Assembly: GCF_014639535.1 (NCBI RefSeq)
Contig: NZ_BMGA01000001.1
Span: 496,001-560,000 of the forward strand
Reading direction: 5' to 3'
Source: Flavobacterium palustre
Lineage (GTDB): Bacteria > Bacteroidota > Bacteroidia > Flavobacteriales > Flavobacteriaceae
Length of the DNA stretch: 64,000 nucleotides
Under the pieces are notes generated by a model. It made no database searches. It was not told the DNA's origin and worked only from the letters and a program-made list of their open reading frames with translations. Shown here piece by piece: positions 11,566 to 20,280 of the stretch (position 1 is its first letter; the number at the start of each line of letters is the position of its first letter). Made by a program: the position numbers and the translations under genes.

Positions 11566-12003
11566 ATGAAACTGCCAAAAGAATTATACAACGGAGTTAT
11601 TATTTTTACAGGTATTGCTCTATATTTTGTATTAATGGAGGTTTTACACCTTTCTAATCAGGTTTTTTTAAGACTTTTTAATATCGTATTTATCTATTAC
11701 GGTGTCAACAAAACCTTAAAATCTAATTTTATTGAAGGAAAAACCGACTTTGCCGAAAATGCTATTTCAGCATTACTAACAGCATTAACAGGTGTGCTTT
11801 TAAGCATAATGGGCTTAGTAGCCTATATTTATTCTAAAGGAGGAGATGCCTACATCAGAACATTATCCGAATCATTATTGTTTGTAGGAAGCCCTTCGGT
11901 GATGACTTATAACATTTCTTTACTTTTTGAAGGAATCGTTTCGGCTGTGATTGTAACTTTTTCTTTAATGCTATATTGGAAGAAAAAATATCCGTCAGAC
12001 TAG
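11566..12003 (+). CDS. Small integral membrane protein of unknown function, first of a tandem pair
   Basis: Not assigned to a characterised family. The 145 residues contain four predicted transmembrane helices at about 9-27, 33-45, 62-88 and 115-137, with short charged loops (KTLKSNFIEGKTDFAEN between helices 2 and 3; WKKKYPSD tail). It is closely similar along its whole length to the next gene (shared patterns PKE-NG-IIF, YFVLMEVL/YFLLMEAL, YGVN-T, LSIMGLV/LSIIGLV, SLLFEGI), so the pair arose by tandem duplication. Size and helix count recall DUF4199-like proteins, but no key residues support that. Confidence 0.8.
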   Translation: MKLPKELYNGVIIFTGIALYFVLMEVLHLSNQVFLRLFNIVFIYYGVNKTLKSNFIEGKTDFAENAISALLTALTGVLLSIMGLVAYIYSKGGDAYIRTLSESLLFVGSPSVMTYNISLLFEGIVSAVIVTFSLMLYWKKKYPSD

Positions 12004-12052
12004 AAAACTTCATGGTTATTTTAATTGATGTTATAATTTTAATACGACCAAA

Positions 12053-12493
12053 ATGAAACCACCACCAAAAGAAATCACCAACGGATTTATTATTTTCATA
12101 ACTATCAGTATTTACTTTTTGCTAATGGAAGCATTAAATCTGGCTCATTTATTTTATTTGCGTTTACTAAACATCTTTTTTGTGTTTTACGGAGTCAACA
12201 GAACCATTCAAATGAATCTTCAGGAAGGTAAAAACAAATTTGTTTCAAATGCAGTTTCAGCAATAGTTACCTCAGTAGTTGGTGTTATTTTAAGCATCAT
12301 CGGGCTTGTTATTTACAGTTATTTACAGGGCGGAGATGGCTTTGTACAATCTTTATCGGCAACATTTCTCTTTGGAGGCAATCCTTCAATTGATGCTTAT
12401 TCAATATCACTTTTATTTGAGGGTATTGCCTCATCAATAATTGTCACTCTTTTATTAATGTTATACTGGAACAATCGTTTTTTATCCGATTAA
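12053..12493 (+). CDS. Small integral membrane protein of unknown function, second of a tandem pair
   Basis: A 146-residue protein with the same four-helix plan as its upstream neighbour (roughly half the residues identical by eye) and a start 49 bp after that gene ends. The loop between helices 2 and 3 (RTIQMNLQEGKNKFVSN) and the C-terminal YWNNRFLSD keep the paralogue's charge pattern. No catalytic motif, lipobox or cleavable signal is evident; the first hydrophobic segment is an anchor. Function unknown. A shared transcript with the upstream gene is likely because no terminator lies between them. Confidence 0.8.
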   Translation: MKPPPKEITNGFIIFITISIYFLLMEALNLAHLFYLRLLNIFFVFYGVNRTIQMNLQEGKNKFVSNAVSAIVTSVVGVILSIIGLVIYSYLQGGDGFVQSLSATFLFGGNPSIDAYSISLLFEGIASSIIVTLLLMLYWNNRFLSD

Positions 12494-12525
12494 TAACAGT
12501 CAGCCTCCTTTTTAAAGCTATTGCA

Positions 12526-12555
12526 TTGCCATTTTGAACAATTTGACTACTTTTG
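12526..12555 (+). promoter_or_regulatory. Promoter of bioB (-33 TTG and -7 box)
   Basis: A TTG at 12526-12528 is followed after 19 bp by TACTTTTG (12548-12555), a full Bacteroidota-type promoter. Predicted start near 12560, leader about 17 nt. The terminal TTG of the -7 box is in frame with bioB and can be mistaken for its start codon. Confidence 0.65.
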
Positions 12556-12576
12556 AGCCATCAAAAAAACAATACA

Positions 12577-13662
12577 ATGAGTATTACAAAACACGATTGG
12601 ACAAAAGAAGAAATTATCGCCATATATAATAAACCCATGATGGATTTGCTATTTGAAGCAGCTTCCATTCACAGGGAACATCATGATCCTAATGTGGTTC
12701 AGGTATCTACTTTATTATCTATTAAAACAGGAGGTTGTCCGGAAGATTGTGGTTATTGTCCTCAGGCAGCACGCTATCACACTGGTGTTGAAGGAAACGA
12801 CCTGATGTCAGTTAATCAGGTAAAAGCCCAAGCTTTACGTGCTAAAGAATCCGGTTCGTCCCGTGTATGTATGGGAGCAGCCTGGAGAAACGTAAAAGAC
12901 GGTCCTGAATTTGATCAGGTATTGGAAATGGTTCGTACCATCAATAAACTGGATATGGAAGTATGTTGTACCCTTGGTATGATTACCGAAAATCAGGCAC
13001 AACGTTTAGCCGAAGCAGGACTTTATGCTTACAACCACAACCTTGATACTTCTGAGGAATATTACAAAGAAGTAATTTCAACCAGAGGATTCGAAGATCG
13101 TTTAGAAACTATAGAAAATGTTCGCAAAACCAATGTTACGGTTTGTAGCGGAGGAATTATTGGAATGGGAGAAAGCATCGAAGACCGTGCAGGTATGCTG
13201 GTTGCTCTTTCTACCTTGAACCCACAACCGGAATCAGTACCAATTAACGCCTTAGTGGCCGTAGAAGGAACTCCTCTTGAAGAAGAAAAACCGGTAGAAA
13301 TTTGGGAAATGATTCGTATGGTAGCAACAACTCGTATTGTAATGCCGGAAACTCAGGTACGTTTATCAGCAGGAAGAACAAATATGAGCAGAGAAGGACA
13401 GGCTATGTGCTTTTTTGCGGGTGCTAATTCTATTTTTGCAGGTGATAAATTGCTAACAACTCCTAATCCTGATGTTAACGAAGACATGAAAATGTTTGAA
13501 ATGTTAGGTTTAAATCCGCAAAAACCTTTTACAAAGGTTTCACAACCAAAAACAGTTGAAGCCGCCGATTCTCAATTTGCTCCTTTGGGCGAAAAACCAA
13601 AATGGTCTCGTCCCGGACATACTATTGAACGTAATGTAGAAGCATCTGTTAAAGGAAAATAG
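12577..13662 (+). CDS. bioB: Biotin synthase (radical SAM)
   Basis: Inserts sulfur into dethiobiotin, the last step of biotin synthesis. The radical-SAM cluster motif CPEDCGYC gives Cys54, Cys58 and Cys61 from the ATG start. Further BioB signatures are CMGAAWR, the conserved VCCTLG (second-cluster cysteines), YNHNLDTS, GGIIGMGE, and the C-terminal RLSAGR with FFAGANSIFAGDKLLTT. With ATG 12577 the protein has 361 residues, a normal length. The in-frame TTG at 12553 is part of the -7 box. The other bio genes are on the opposite strand beginning about 3.3 kb downstream, so bioB is transcribed on its own. Confidence 0.96.
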   Translation: MSITKHDWTKEEIIAIYNKPMMDLLFEAASIHREHHDPNVVQVSTLLSIKTGGCPEDCGYCPQAARYHTGVEGNDLMSVNQVKAQALRAKESGSSRVCMGAAWRNVKDGPEFDQVLEMVRTINKLDMEVCCTLGMITENQAQRLAEAGLYAYNHNLDTSEEYYKEVISTRGFEDRLETIENVRKTNVTVCSGGIIGMGESIEDRAGMLVALSTLNPQPESVPINALVAVEGTPLEEEKPVEIWEMIRMVATTRIVMPETQVRLSAGRTNMSREGQAMCFFAGANSIFAGDKLLTTPNPDVNEDMKMFEMLGLNPQKPFTKVSQPKTVEAADSQFAPLGEKPKWSRPGHTIERNVEASVKGK

Positions 13663-13678
13663 TTTTAAAAACACATAA

Positions 13679-13718
13679 AAAAACCATTAGAAACCTAAAA
13701 TCTAATGGTTTTTTTATT
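13679..13718. terminator. Bidirectional terminator between bioB and the glycine-rich sorting-domain gene
   Basis: The stem AAACCATTAGA / TCTAATGGTTT lies in 13681-13712, with an A-tract on the left and a T-run on the right. It is between convergent genes. Confidence 0.85.
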
Positions 13719-13728
13719 TAAAAACAGT

Positions 13729-16700
13729 TTATTCATATATTATCTTTTTCACTGCTTTTTTGCCATTCTCCAATACTATTTGCACAATTAAGGCTTTATA
13801 ATCCAGTAGCAAATCACTGATAGTAGCAGCTGCTGTATGAACTGCTGCATCAGCATATACCAATTTGCCTGAAAAATCATAAATATAAACCGCATCAATT
13901 AAAACATCAACTGAATTAATTTTGATTACTTTATTATTTGTGGCAATCGAAACTCCTTCAACCGCAACCTCAGTTGTATCTTCATTTATAGCATTTTTGT
14001 CCTGATAGCGTAAAACAAACCTATCGTTAAAAACACCTTTTTCAGTTATAAAAGAATAAGGTTCTTTCAAATCATGTAATACTTGCAATAATTTATCTTC
14101 CAAAAACACTTTTTGCGAAGCCAATACTCCATCGGCATGATCAATACTGATTTTAAAATCGCCTGCAATAGTAGTTTTATAACCTAAAGCAATGCTGTCC
14201 TGTTTTTGAAACGGGATTGCACGCCCCTGTATGGACAAATTAGTCCCCTGATTAATACTATAAAAATCGGCATACTGATTACCATCATAACTCATACCGT
14301 CAAAACTTCCTTCATAACCGTTAGTCGCTCCTGATATATATCCGATTAATGCTTGTTTAAAAACACCCTGTGCATTAGTCAAATTCAGCCACAACCGATT
14401 TTTTTCTACAGCATCAGTTTTTCTTTGTGTTGTTCCCAATTTGAAAAACTGCGTATTATCCATCACGGCATTATCTAAAAGACGCATACCATTATTAAAA
14501 ACAATTTCTCCGCCTTCTGCACTTGTCGGTGCAAAAAAACCTTGGGCAGCAGCAATTTTCCCTGATGGCTCGGCATTATTAAAATTATCATTAGGATCAT
14601 TTTCGTCATCATCCTGAATAGCGGCATGAGTTGCTACTCCACCAGTTCTATTATAGGCGGCATAATCATTAGTCGTATAATTATAAATAGCAGCATCATT
14701 TCCGGGAAAAGTACCTACAGCATTACTTGGTGGTGAATTATGTGTCCAAAAATAAAGTGTCCCTTGCAGCTGTATCGCATTTTCATCCAAAAAAGCGTCC
14801 GCACTCATTGCCGAAGGATATGGGTTTCCTAAAAGATAAACCAAACCTCCGGTTAGTTCCTTTCTTATTTCTCCATTATGAGGTTTTCCCTCAAACTTAG
14901 GATTGTAATCTATAGCAGCCGATGTAATACTAAAGGTTTGTGGCGCTCTAATAATATAACCTTCTGCCGGAGACATTTCTTCATTACCATGATAATGAAT
15001 TTTCCAACCCTGAGTAGGCACATATCCATAATATTTATCATAAAGTGTATTAGGAGACAAAGATTTAAGAGTTTGCCCTTCTACCGGAGAAGACCAATAG
15101 GTAAAATCATATCTTTTTACTGGTTTTGTATGACGTTTATAAACAATTTCCCCCTCGTTCTCACTATCATCATTTATTTGAACCAAACTCGCATAATTCT
15201 CAAAAGTGAGTGAACCACCAGTATCAACTTTTAATTCATTTCTAATTTTTAAATATCGTCCAGTTTTAAAAGTCACATGAGCACCCGAATTCACTTCGCA
15301 GGAACAAGCCTCGATATCAACATTTTCATCAGGATTTTCAGGATCATCATTATAACTTTGAGCAAATATCACTTTATTTTCAAGAGTAGGAATTGCATCC
15401 CAACATCCATTCCAAGTTCTTACAGGTGGCGGATTATTGATGCTAACAGCTACAACATCAGAAACCGTTAAAGAACTACAAAGTCCATTAGAAACAACAA
15501 AATTATAGTTTCCAGAATCCAAACCTGTTATTGCTTGAGGGTTTTCGGTTACTGCATAAGAAGCAACTGAAACCCCTGTTTGGCGAATTGTTCCTCCAAT
15601 TACTAAATTACTTAAAACCACAGTACCTAGAGGTTCAGCACAAGTAGGATGAGTTACTACATCGACAACTGGTGTTACTGCTCTATTAAACTCAACAAAC
15701 ACATTTACAGCACTCACACAATCTACCGACTTTAATTCTGTAATAGTAATTATACTTGAACCCGAAACAGGCAAACCGGCTACATCAATAGTCCCTGTTC
15801 CAGCTGTTTCAACCACCATAGTAGCTGTAAGCCCTGTTGCCATAGGAACACTTCTATTGTAAGTTACAGTATAAGTCCCTATAGGTAAATTTCCCGTCAA
15901 ACGGACAACTGATGCCTGAATACAAGCAGCATCAACACTAAGACTTGAAATACTATAAGTAGGACAAGTATAACCGACTTTTATTTGACCGTTTCCTCCG
16001 TTTCCTCCATTACTTGCTGCAATATATCCATTAATAAGCCCTCCAACTACTCCATTTACGACACCTACTCCAACAGCACCTCCACCACCTCCACCCGGTA
16101 AACTCCCTGACGAACCGGGATTATTAGGTGACAACAATAAATCGATTACATTTTGAGAATTTCCTGCACCTCCTGCACCTCCTCCTGACACAGCAGTTCC
16201 TCCAATCTTACCCGAAGCATTATTACCATTTGATGCTATTCCCGCACTACTTCCACCACCACCACTCACATTTGCTTCTAAAACTAATGGTATTAATGAA
16301 GCCCCTAAAAGATAAGCATTAGCTCCATTTCCTCCTTTATAAGTTCCCGCAGCTCCTCCTGCACCTCCAATACCATATTGTATTAACGAAGTTCCTCCTT
16401 GACCTCCCGCTCCTCCATTTGCAGAAATAGTAGAAAAAACTGTAGTTCCACCTACCGAACCATTAATATTAGCAGATAATCCTCCAGTGCCTCCTGCTCC
16501 AACCGTATATGACACCCTAATATTATCTTTATCAGTGCCAACTGTCACAGTTCCTTGTGAAAAAGCACCACCACCACCTCCACCTGCAGCCGACAGTGTA
16601 TTATTAGAACCACCGCCACCGCCACCAGCTCCCCAACATTGAACAGACAAACTACTAACCCCTGCGGGTACCTCAAGGTTTCCAGAAGAAGTCAAAGTTT

Positions 16701-16818
16701 TATTTATGGCCTGACTATAAGAAAAAAAAGGAATTAAAAAACACAATACAAATGAGAAACAGACTGCCGCCCCCTTTGTTTTAATTGATATGCAGAAAAG
16801 AAAGTGATGATTATTCAT
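13729..16818 (-). CDS. Giant secreted glycine-rich protein with T9SS sorting domain (type C-like)
   Basis: A 1,029-residue exported protein. An N-terminal hydrophobic segment at about 19-36 acts as signal (ending FFSYSQ), followed by a glycine-rich domain (about 38-280, many GGGG and GGAGG runs) of the kind found in bacterial surface glycine-rich domains. A Cys-containing adhesin-like region (about 285-465) follows. The C-terminal 550 residues match the two proteins at 35.2 and 39.1 kb: an IEACSCEV motif, a YDFTYWSSPV core, LLGNPYPSAMSADAFL, RLWLNLTNAQG and IPFQKQDSIALGYK. It ends with a sorting domain (YIYDFSGKLVY, then IVQIVLENGKKAVKKIIYE), judged type C-like from memory. Likely a surface adhesin or matrix component; no catalytic motif seen. 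Confidence 0.85.
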   Translation of the reverse strand: MNNHHFLFCISIKTKGAAVCFSFVLCFLIPFFSYSQAINKTLTSSGNLEVPAGVSSLSVQCWGAGGGGGGSNNTLSAAGGGGGGAFSQGTVTVGTDKDNIRVSYTVGAGGTGGLSANINGSVGGTTVFSTISANGGAGGQGGTSLIQYGIGGAGGAAGTYKGGNGANAYLLGASLIPLVLEANVSGGGGSSAGIASNGNNASGKIGGTAVSGGGAGGAGNSQNVIDLLLSPNNPGSSGSLPGGGGGGAVGVGVVNGVVGGLINGYIAASNGGNGGNGQIKVGYTCPTYSISSLSVDAACIQASVVRLTGNLPIGTYTVTYNRSVPMATGLTATMVVETAGTGTIDVAGLPVSGSSIITITELKSVDCVSAVNVFVEFNRAVTPVVDVVTHPTCAEPLGTVVLSNLVIGGTIRQTGVSVASYAVTENPQAITGLDSGNYNFVVSNGLCSSLTVSDVVAVSINNPPPVRTWNGCWDAIPTLENKVIFAQSYNDDPENPDENVDIEACSCEVNSGAHVTFKTGRYLKIRNELKVDTGGSLTFENYASLVQINDDSENEGEIVYKRHTKPVKRYDFTYWSSPVEGQTLKSLSPNTLYDKYYGYVPTQGWKIHYHGNEEMSPAEGYIIRAPQTFSITSAAIDYNPKFEGKPHNGEIRKELTGGLVYLLGNPYPSAMSADAFLDENAIQLQGTLYFWTHNSPPSNAVGTFPGNDAAIYNYTTNDYAAYNRTGGVATHAAIQDDDENDPNDNFNNAEPSGKIAAAQGFFAPTSAEGGEIVFNNGMRLLDNAVMDNTQFFKLGTTQRKTDAVEKNRLWLNLTNAQGVFKQALIGYISGATNGYEGSFDGMSYDGNQYADFYSINQGTNLSIQGRAIPFQKQDSIALGYKTTIAGDFKISIDHADGVLASQKVFLEDKLLQVLHDLKEPYSFITEKGVFNDRFVLRYQDKNAINEDTTEVAVEGVSIATNNKVIKINSVDVLIDAVYIYDFSGKLVYADAAVHTAAATISDLLLDYKALIVQIVLENGKKAVKKIIYE

Positions 16819-16988
16819 AGCCCCATTTTAAAAATTAAACAGCTGCTCGATATGATAATACCGAGTCAACAATAATTTTTTTAGGGGGTCTAAAAAATCG
16901 AAATAAAAGTATTAAAAAAAACTTTTAAAAAGAAGTATTTTACTTTCAAAATATGTTTTTTAACAATCTTATAAAGTCAAAAACACAT

Positions 16989-18143
16989 TTAAACTGACAA
17001 CAAAACACTCACGGCATTCCCGCCAAAACCAACTGCATTAACCAACACCTTATTTATAGGCTTCGCTTGTGTTTGTGCTTTCGCAAAAGGAACTCCGATA
17101 AACTGATTGTGTTGCATCATCAAAATAGCTAATTCCACACTTAAAATCCCTGAAGCTCCAAAAGTATGACCTATTTTCCACTTATTTGTAGTTAATAAAG
17201 GTAGGCTGTCGCCAAAGATTTTTTGAATCGCTTTATACTCGGTTAAATCGCCGGCTTTAGTTCCCGGAGCGTGCATTACAATGGCATCAACTTCGTCAGG
17301 ATTTGTATTTTGCAAAGCCATTTTCATTGATTTCTGGAAACAAGTTGCTTCTGCCGAAATAGAAATATTGTGTTCTAAAATCTCTGTGGCATAACCAATT
17401 CCTTCGATGAAAGCCAAGGCATTTTCTTTTTTCCCTATTTCGAGACAACACACCGAAGCGCCTTCACCCAGAATCATCGAGTTGAGCTTTTTCTCTAAAT
17501 TCAATGCCTGATTTGGATAAGCTTCTTCGCTGTGAGAATATATTTTTAAAGCTCTCATTTGGCCAATGGTAAAATCGGTAAGAGGTGCTTCACTTCCACC
17601 AACCAAAAATTTATCAGCCATACCGGCACGTAACCAAGCCACGCCATTTAAAAGCGAATGCAAAGCCGTAGAACAGGTAATAGAATGCGAAATTTCAGGT
17701 CCGGTACTTTGTAAATCATGTCCCACCCAGGAAGAAATATTCCCTAAAGTGGTTGTTGGTGAAGCCAAAATTTGAGCTTTACCGGTTTCTAAATATTCCT
17801 GAAAATGTCTTTCAAACAAATCAGTCGCTCCACGCGAAGAACCAATATTGATTCCAAAAACAGCATCTTTATCCCAACCAGCATCCTTAACAGCTTTTCG
17901 TGAAGCTGCCATGGCATACAAAACCGAATTATCTAAAGATTTATATTTAATATCTGAAGCTTGTAATTTGGACACTATTTCTTTCGAGTCATCATTCAGC
18001 GTAGCCACCCAGCTTTCCTGATTGTCTAAATACTTTTTAGAGAAAAAATGTTTCTCAGAAAGGTAATTTTCCCAAATGGTTTTTGGGTCATTACCCAATG
18101 GAGAAATGGAAGCTAAAGCTGTTATTGAAATTATTGTTGACAA
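16989..18143 (-). CDS. Beta-ketoacyl synthase of the biotin cluster (FabF/FabB-like)
   Basis: A thiolase-fold condensing enzyme of 384 residues with the full KAS I/II catalytic set: Cys about 155 in ITCSTALHSLL, His about 289 in VMHAPGTKAGD, and the Lys/GH pair in TTNKWKIGHTFGASG (His about 328). It lies directly downstream of bioA and is separate from the housekeeping fabF at 56.1 kb, with only moderate similarity to it. The context suggests a role in building the pimeloyl precursor of biotin, but this is inference; it is not a KAS III/BioZ by motif. The start is a TTG (18141-18143), since no ATG fits the conserved N-terminus. A CGCAAAG repeat lies just upstream. Confidence 0.85.
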   Translation of the reverse strand: MSTIISITALASISPLGNDPKTIWENYLSEKHFFSKKYLDNQESWVATLNDDSKEIVSKLQASDIKYKSLDNSVLYAMAASRKAVKDAGWDKDAVFGINIGSSRGATDLFERHFQEYLETGKAQILASPTTTLGNISSWVGHDLQSTGPEISHSITCSTALHSLLNGVAWLRAGMADKFLVGGSEAPLTDFTIGQMRALKIYSHSEEAYPNQALNLEKKLNSMILGEGASVCCLEIGKKENALAFIEGIGYATEILEHNISISAEATCFQKSMKMALQNTNPDEVDAIVMHAPGTKAGDLTEYKAIQKIFGDSLPLLTTNKWKIGHTFGASGILSVELAILMMQHNQFIGVPFAKAQTQAKPINKVLVNAVGFGGNAVSVLLSV

Positions 18144-18157
18144 GACTTTTTATTTTT

Positions 18158-18200
18158 AACCGCAAAGGTCGCAAAGTTTTCCGCAAAGTTCACAAACCTT
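18158..18200 (+). repeat. CGCAAAG-type dispersed repeat, copy 1
   Basis: Short spaced units (CGCAAAGGT, CGCAAAG, CGCAAAGTT, CACAAA) in the gap between bioA and the ketoacyl synthase gene. A second copy in the same orientation is at 20239-20280. Similar strings are, from memory, common between flavobacterial genes. Confidence 0.7.
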
Positions 18201-18220
18201 TAAATAATTATGACATTAAT

Positions 18221-19492
18221 TTAGATCATTTCTATAGCTTGTTCAACCACTTCATAAACTTTTTGCAATTGCGTATCAGTAATAATATAAGGTGGCAAAA
18301 TGTAAACAATATTCCCTACAGGACGCAAAATGATTCCGTTTTCGATAAAGAAATTATACAATTTAGTACGCATGGTTCCGTAATAAGTTTCTTCATTTTC
18401 TTTTTTAATTTCCAATGCGAAAATAGTCCCTAAAACCCGGGTAGTTGTCACTTTTAGATGATTCTTAATACGCTCCTGAAACGCCAAGTGATTTGCATTC
18501 ACCCGAACCAAATTAGCCTGCATTTCCGTAGTCTGCAATAACTCTAAACTGGCTAAAGCCGCTGCACAACCTGTAGGATTGGCTGTAAAAGTATGTCCGT
18601 GAAACAGTGCTTTATTGATATCATCATCATAAAAAGCTTCAAATATTTCCTGAGTAAATGTGGTAATCGCCATCGGGATTGTTCCAGCTGTCAAAGCCTT
18701 AGACAAACACATCATATCCGGTTTTTGCTCAGCATAATCCATAGCAAAAGTTTTTCCGGTTTTTCCAAAACCAGTCATCACTTCATCGGCAATGGTCAGT
18801 ACGTTATTTTCTTTGCAAATTTTAATTAACTCATCCAAAGCTTCTGCTTCATACATCACCATTCCAGCGGCTCCCTGCACCAAAGGTTCAAATATAAATC
18901 CGGCACAATTGTACTCCTGAATCACTTTTTTCAAAGCATCAAAACTAGCCTGTTTACGTCCTTTTACAGGAACCGGAATACGCACCACATCAATAAACAT
19001 TCCTTGAAAAGCCTGAGTATAAAACGAAATTCCGCTGGCTGCCATAGCCGCAAAAGTGTCGCCGTGAAAAGCATCTTCAAATGCAATAATAGTGGTTCGT
19101 TTTTCTCCTTTATTGAAAAAATACTGCAAAGCCACTTTTATAGCTACTTCTACCGAAGTAGAACCATTATCAGAAAAGAATATTTTTTGTTGGTTTTCAG
19201 GTAAAATCTGCATCAGCTTTTCAGCTAAAACCACTGCGGGCTCATGCGTAAACCCACCAAAAAGCACGTGTTCTAAAGTCGTTAATTGCTTATAAATCGC
19301 ATCGGCGATAAATTTATTGGAATGCCCAAAAGGATTCACCCACCACGAAGCAATCGCATCAATGTATTCTTTGTTATTTTCATCCCAAAGCAAAGCGCCT
19401 TCGCCTTTGGTAATAGCAATGGGAGTTTGAGCAGTTTTATGTTGGGTATAAGGATGCCAAAGGTATTGGCTGTCTTTTTCGATTAAGTTCAT
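18221..19492 (-). CDS. bioA: Adenosylmethionine-8-amino-7-oxononanoate aminotransferase
   Basis: PLP-dependent class III aminotransferase that converts KAPA to DAPA with SAM as amino donor. Visible are the N-terminal LWHPYTQHK segment, the family GSTSVEVAIKVALQ region, GAAGMVMY, the PLP-interacting DEVMTGFGKTGKTFA, and Lys about 265 in LSKALTAGTIPMA, which binds PLP. The start at ATG 19492 gives 423 residues and the normal N-terminus MNLIEKDSQYLWHPY. Longer starts reach into a heptamer repeat and a -7 box and were rejected. It is third in the bioF-bioD-bioA-synthase row, with its own candidate promoter upstream. Confidence 0.95.
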   Translation of the reverse strand: MNLIEKDSQYLWHPYTQHKTAQTPIAITKGEGALLWDENNKEYIDAIASWWVNPFGHSNKFIADAIYKQLTTLEHVLFGGFTHEPAVVLAEKLMQILPENQQKIFFSDNGSTSVEVAIKVALQYFFNKGEKRTTIIAFEDAFHGDTFAAMAASGISFYTQAFQGMFIDVVRIPVPVKGRKQASFDALKKVIQEYNCAGFIFEPLVQGAAGMVMYEAEALDELIKICKENNVLTIADEVMTGFGKTGKTFAMDYAEQKPDMMCLSKALTAGTIPMAITTFTQEIFEAFYDDDINKALFHGHTFTANPTGCAAALASLELLQTTEMQANLVRVNANHLAFQERIKNHLKVTTTRVLGTIFALEIKKENEETYYGTMRTKLYNFFIENGIILRPVGNIVYILPPYIITDTQLQKVYEVVEQAIEMI

Positions 19493-19496
19493 ATGA

Positions 19497-19597
19497 TAAG
19501 AATATAGAGAATAGAGAATAGAAAAAAGACTAAACGCTATAATTTTCGACAAAGATAAGAAAGTCTATTCTCTTTATTCTATTCTCTATTTTCTCTT
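19497..19597. repeat. Inverted pair of 7-bp-period repeats around the bioA promoter
   Basis: The left arm (about 19497-19526) consists of units like GAATAGA and GAGAATA. The right arm (about 19563-19597) is the complementary type (TATTCTC, TTTATTC, TATTCTC, TATTTTC). The arms could fold into a long imperfect hairpin, with the bioA -7 box at 19550-19557 between them. Confidence 0.6.
19550..19557 (-). promoter_or_regulatory. Candidate -7 box for bioA
   Basis: Reading minus, TATCTTTG fits TAnnTTTG. A start near 19544 gives a leader of about 52 nt before the bioA ATG. The box contains the TTG that opens the longest bioA frame, which excludes that start. Confidence 0.55.
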
Positions 19598-20228
19598 ATA
19601 AATTCATTAATTTTTCCCGAAACAAATCGGCATATTCACGGATTACATTTTTGTCAAAATAGGGCTCTTCATCAATTCTTCCAATACAATTGATTCCGGT
19701 TTTTTTCAAAATAATTGACTCAGTGGACGGATTTTCTTTTCCGTTAAAAAGAATCCCAGCTATAGCGATTTTTCTATTTTGTAATGCTTCAATTGTGAGC
19801 AATGTATGATTAATACTTCCCAAATAATGACGGGAAACTACAATTACTTTATAATCAGGTTTTATTAAATCAATGACACAATCGGTATCATTCAATGGGA
19901 CAAATATTCCTCCTGCACCCTCAACTACAAGATGATTATTGTCCCGATAGCTATCGGGATTGTGCTCTGTTATTTTCTTCAAATCAATAACAATATTATC
20001 CAATTCGGCAGCCAAATGCGGACTTGCTGGCGTTTGTAAAGCATAGCTATTGGGATGAATTACCGTCTTATCGTTCGACAAATAGGCTTTTATTTTATGG
20101 CTATCTGAAGTATGTAAGTCACCTGCCTGAATGGGTTTCCAATAATCAGCTTCTAAAGCTTCTGTTATAATTGCCGAAGCAATCGTTTTACCTACATCAG
20201 TTCCTATTCCTGTTATAAATAATTTCAT
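19596..20228 (-). CDS. bioD: Dethiobiotin synthetase
   Basis: ATP-dependent carboxylation and ring closure of DAPA to dethiobiotin. The P-loop GIGTDVGKT is at 7-15, followed by KPIQAG (31-36), the conserved PASPHLAAE (67-75) and VEGAGGIFVPL (102-112). At 210 residues it is slightly shorter than E. coli BioD (about 225), as in other Bacteroidota. Residues 90-96 (NPDSYRD) are encoded by a perfect 18-bp palindrome inserted in frame in a loop ahead of the VEGAGG motif. The gene lies 103 bp upstream of bioA and 52 bp downstream of bioF. Confidence 0.94.
   Translation of the reverse strand: MKLFITGIGTDVGKTIASAIITEALEADYWKPIQAGDLHTSDSHKIKAYLSNDKTVIHPNSYALQTPASPHLAAELDNIVIDLKKITEHNPDSYRDNNHLVVEGAGGIFVPLNDTDCVIDLIKPDYKVIVVSRHYLGSINHTLLTIEALQNRKIAIAGILFNGKENPSTESIILKKTGINCIGRIDEEPYFDKNVIREYADLFREKLMNL
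19942..19959. repeat. Perfect 18-bp palindrome inside bioD
   Basis: TCCCGATAGCTATCGGGA is its own reverse complement and lies in the bioD coding sequence, where it is read in frame. From memory, this or a closely similar palindrome is widespread in Flavobacterium genomes, usually between genes. Confidence 0.8.
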
Positions 20229-20238
20229 AATTTGAGTT

Positions 20239-20280
20239 TAACCACAAAGTTCGCAAAGAAAGCGCAAAGTCCACAAAGAA
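20239..20280 (+). repeat. CGCAAAG-type dispersed repeat, copy 2
   Basis: The units CACAAAGTT, CGCAAAGAAAG, CGCAAAGTC and CACAAAG fill the bioF-bioD gap and align with copy 1 at 18158-18200 over about 40 bp in the same orientation. It sits in the minus-strand transcript between bioF and bioD. Confidence 0.7.
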
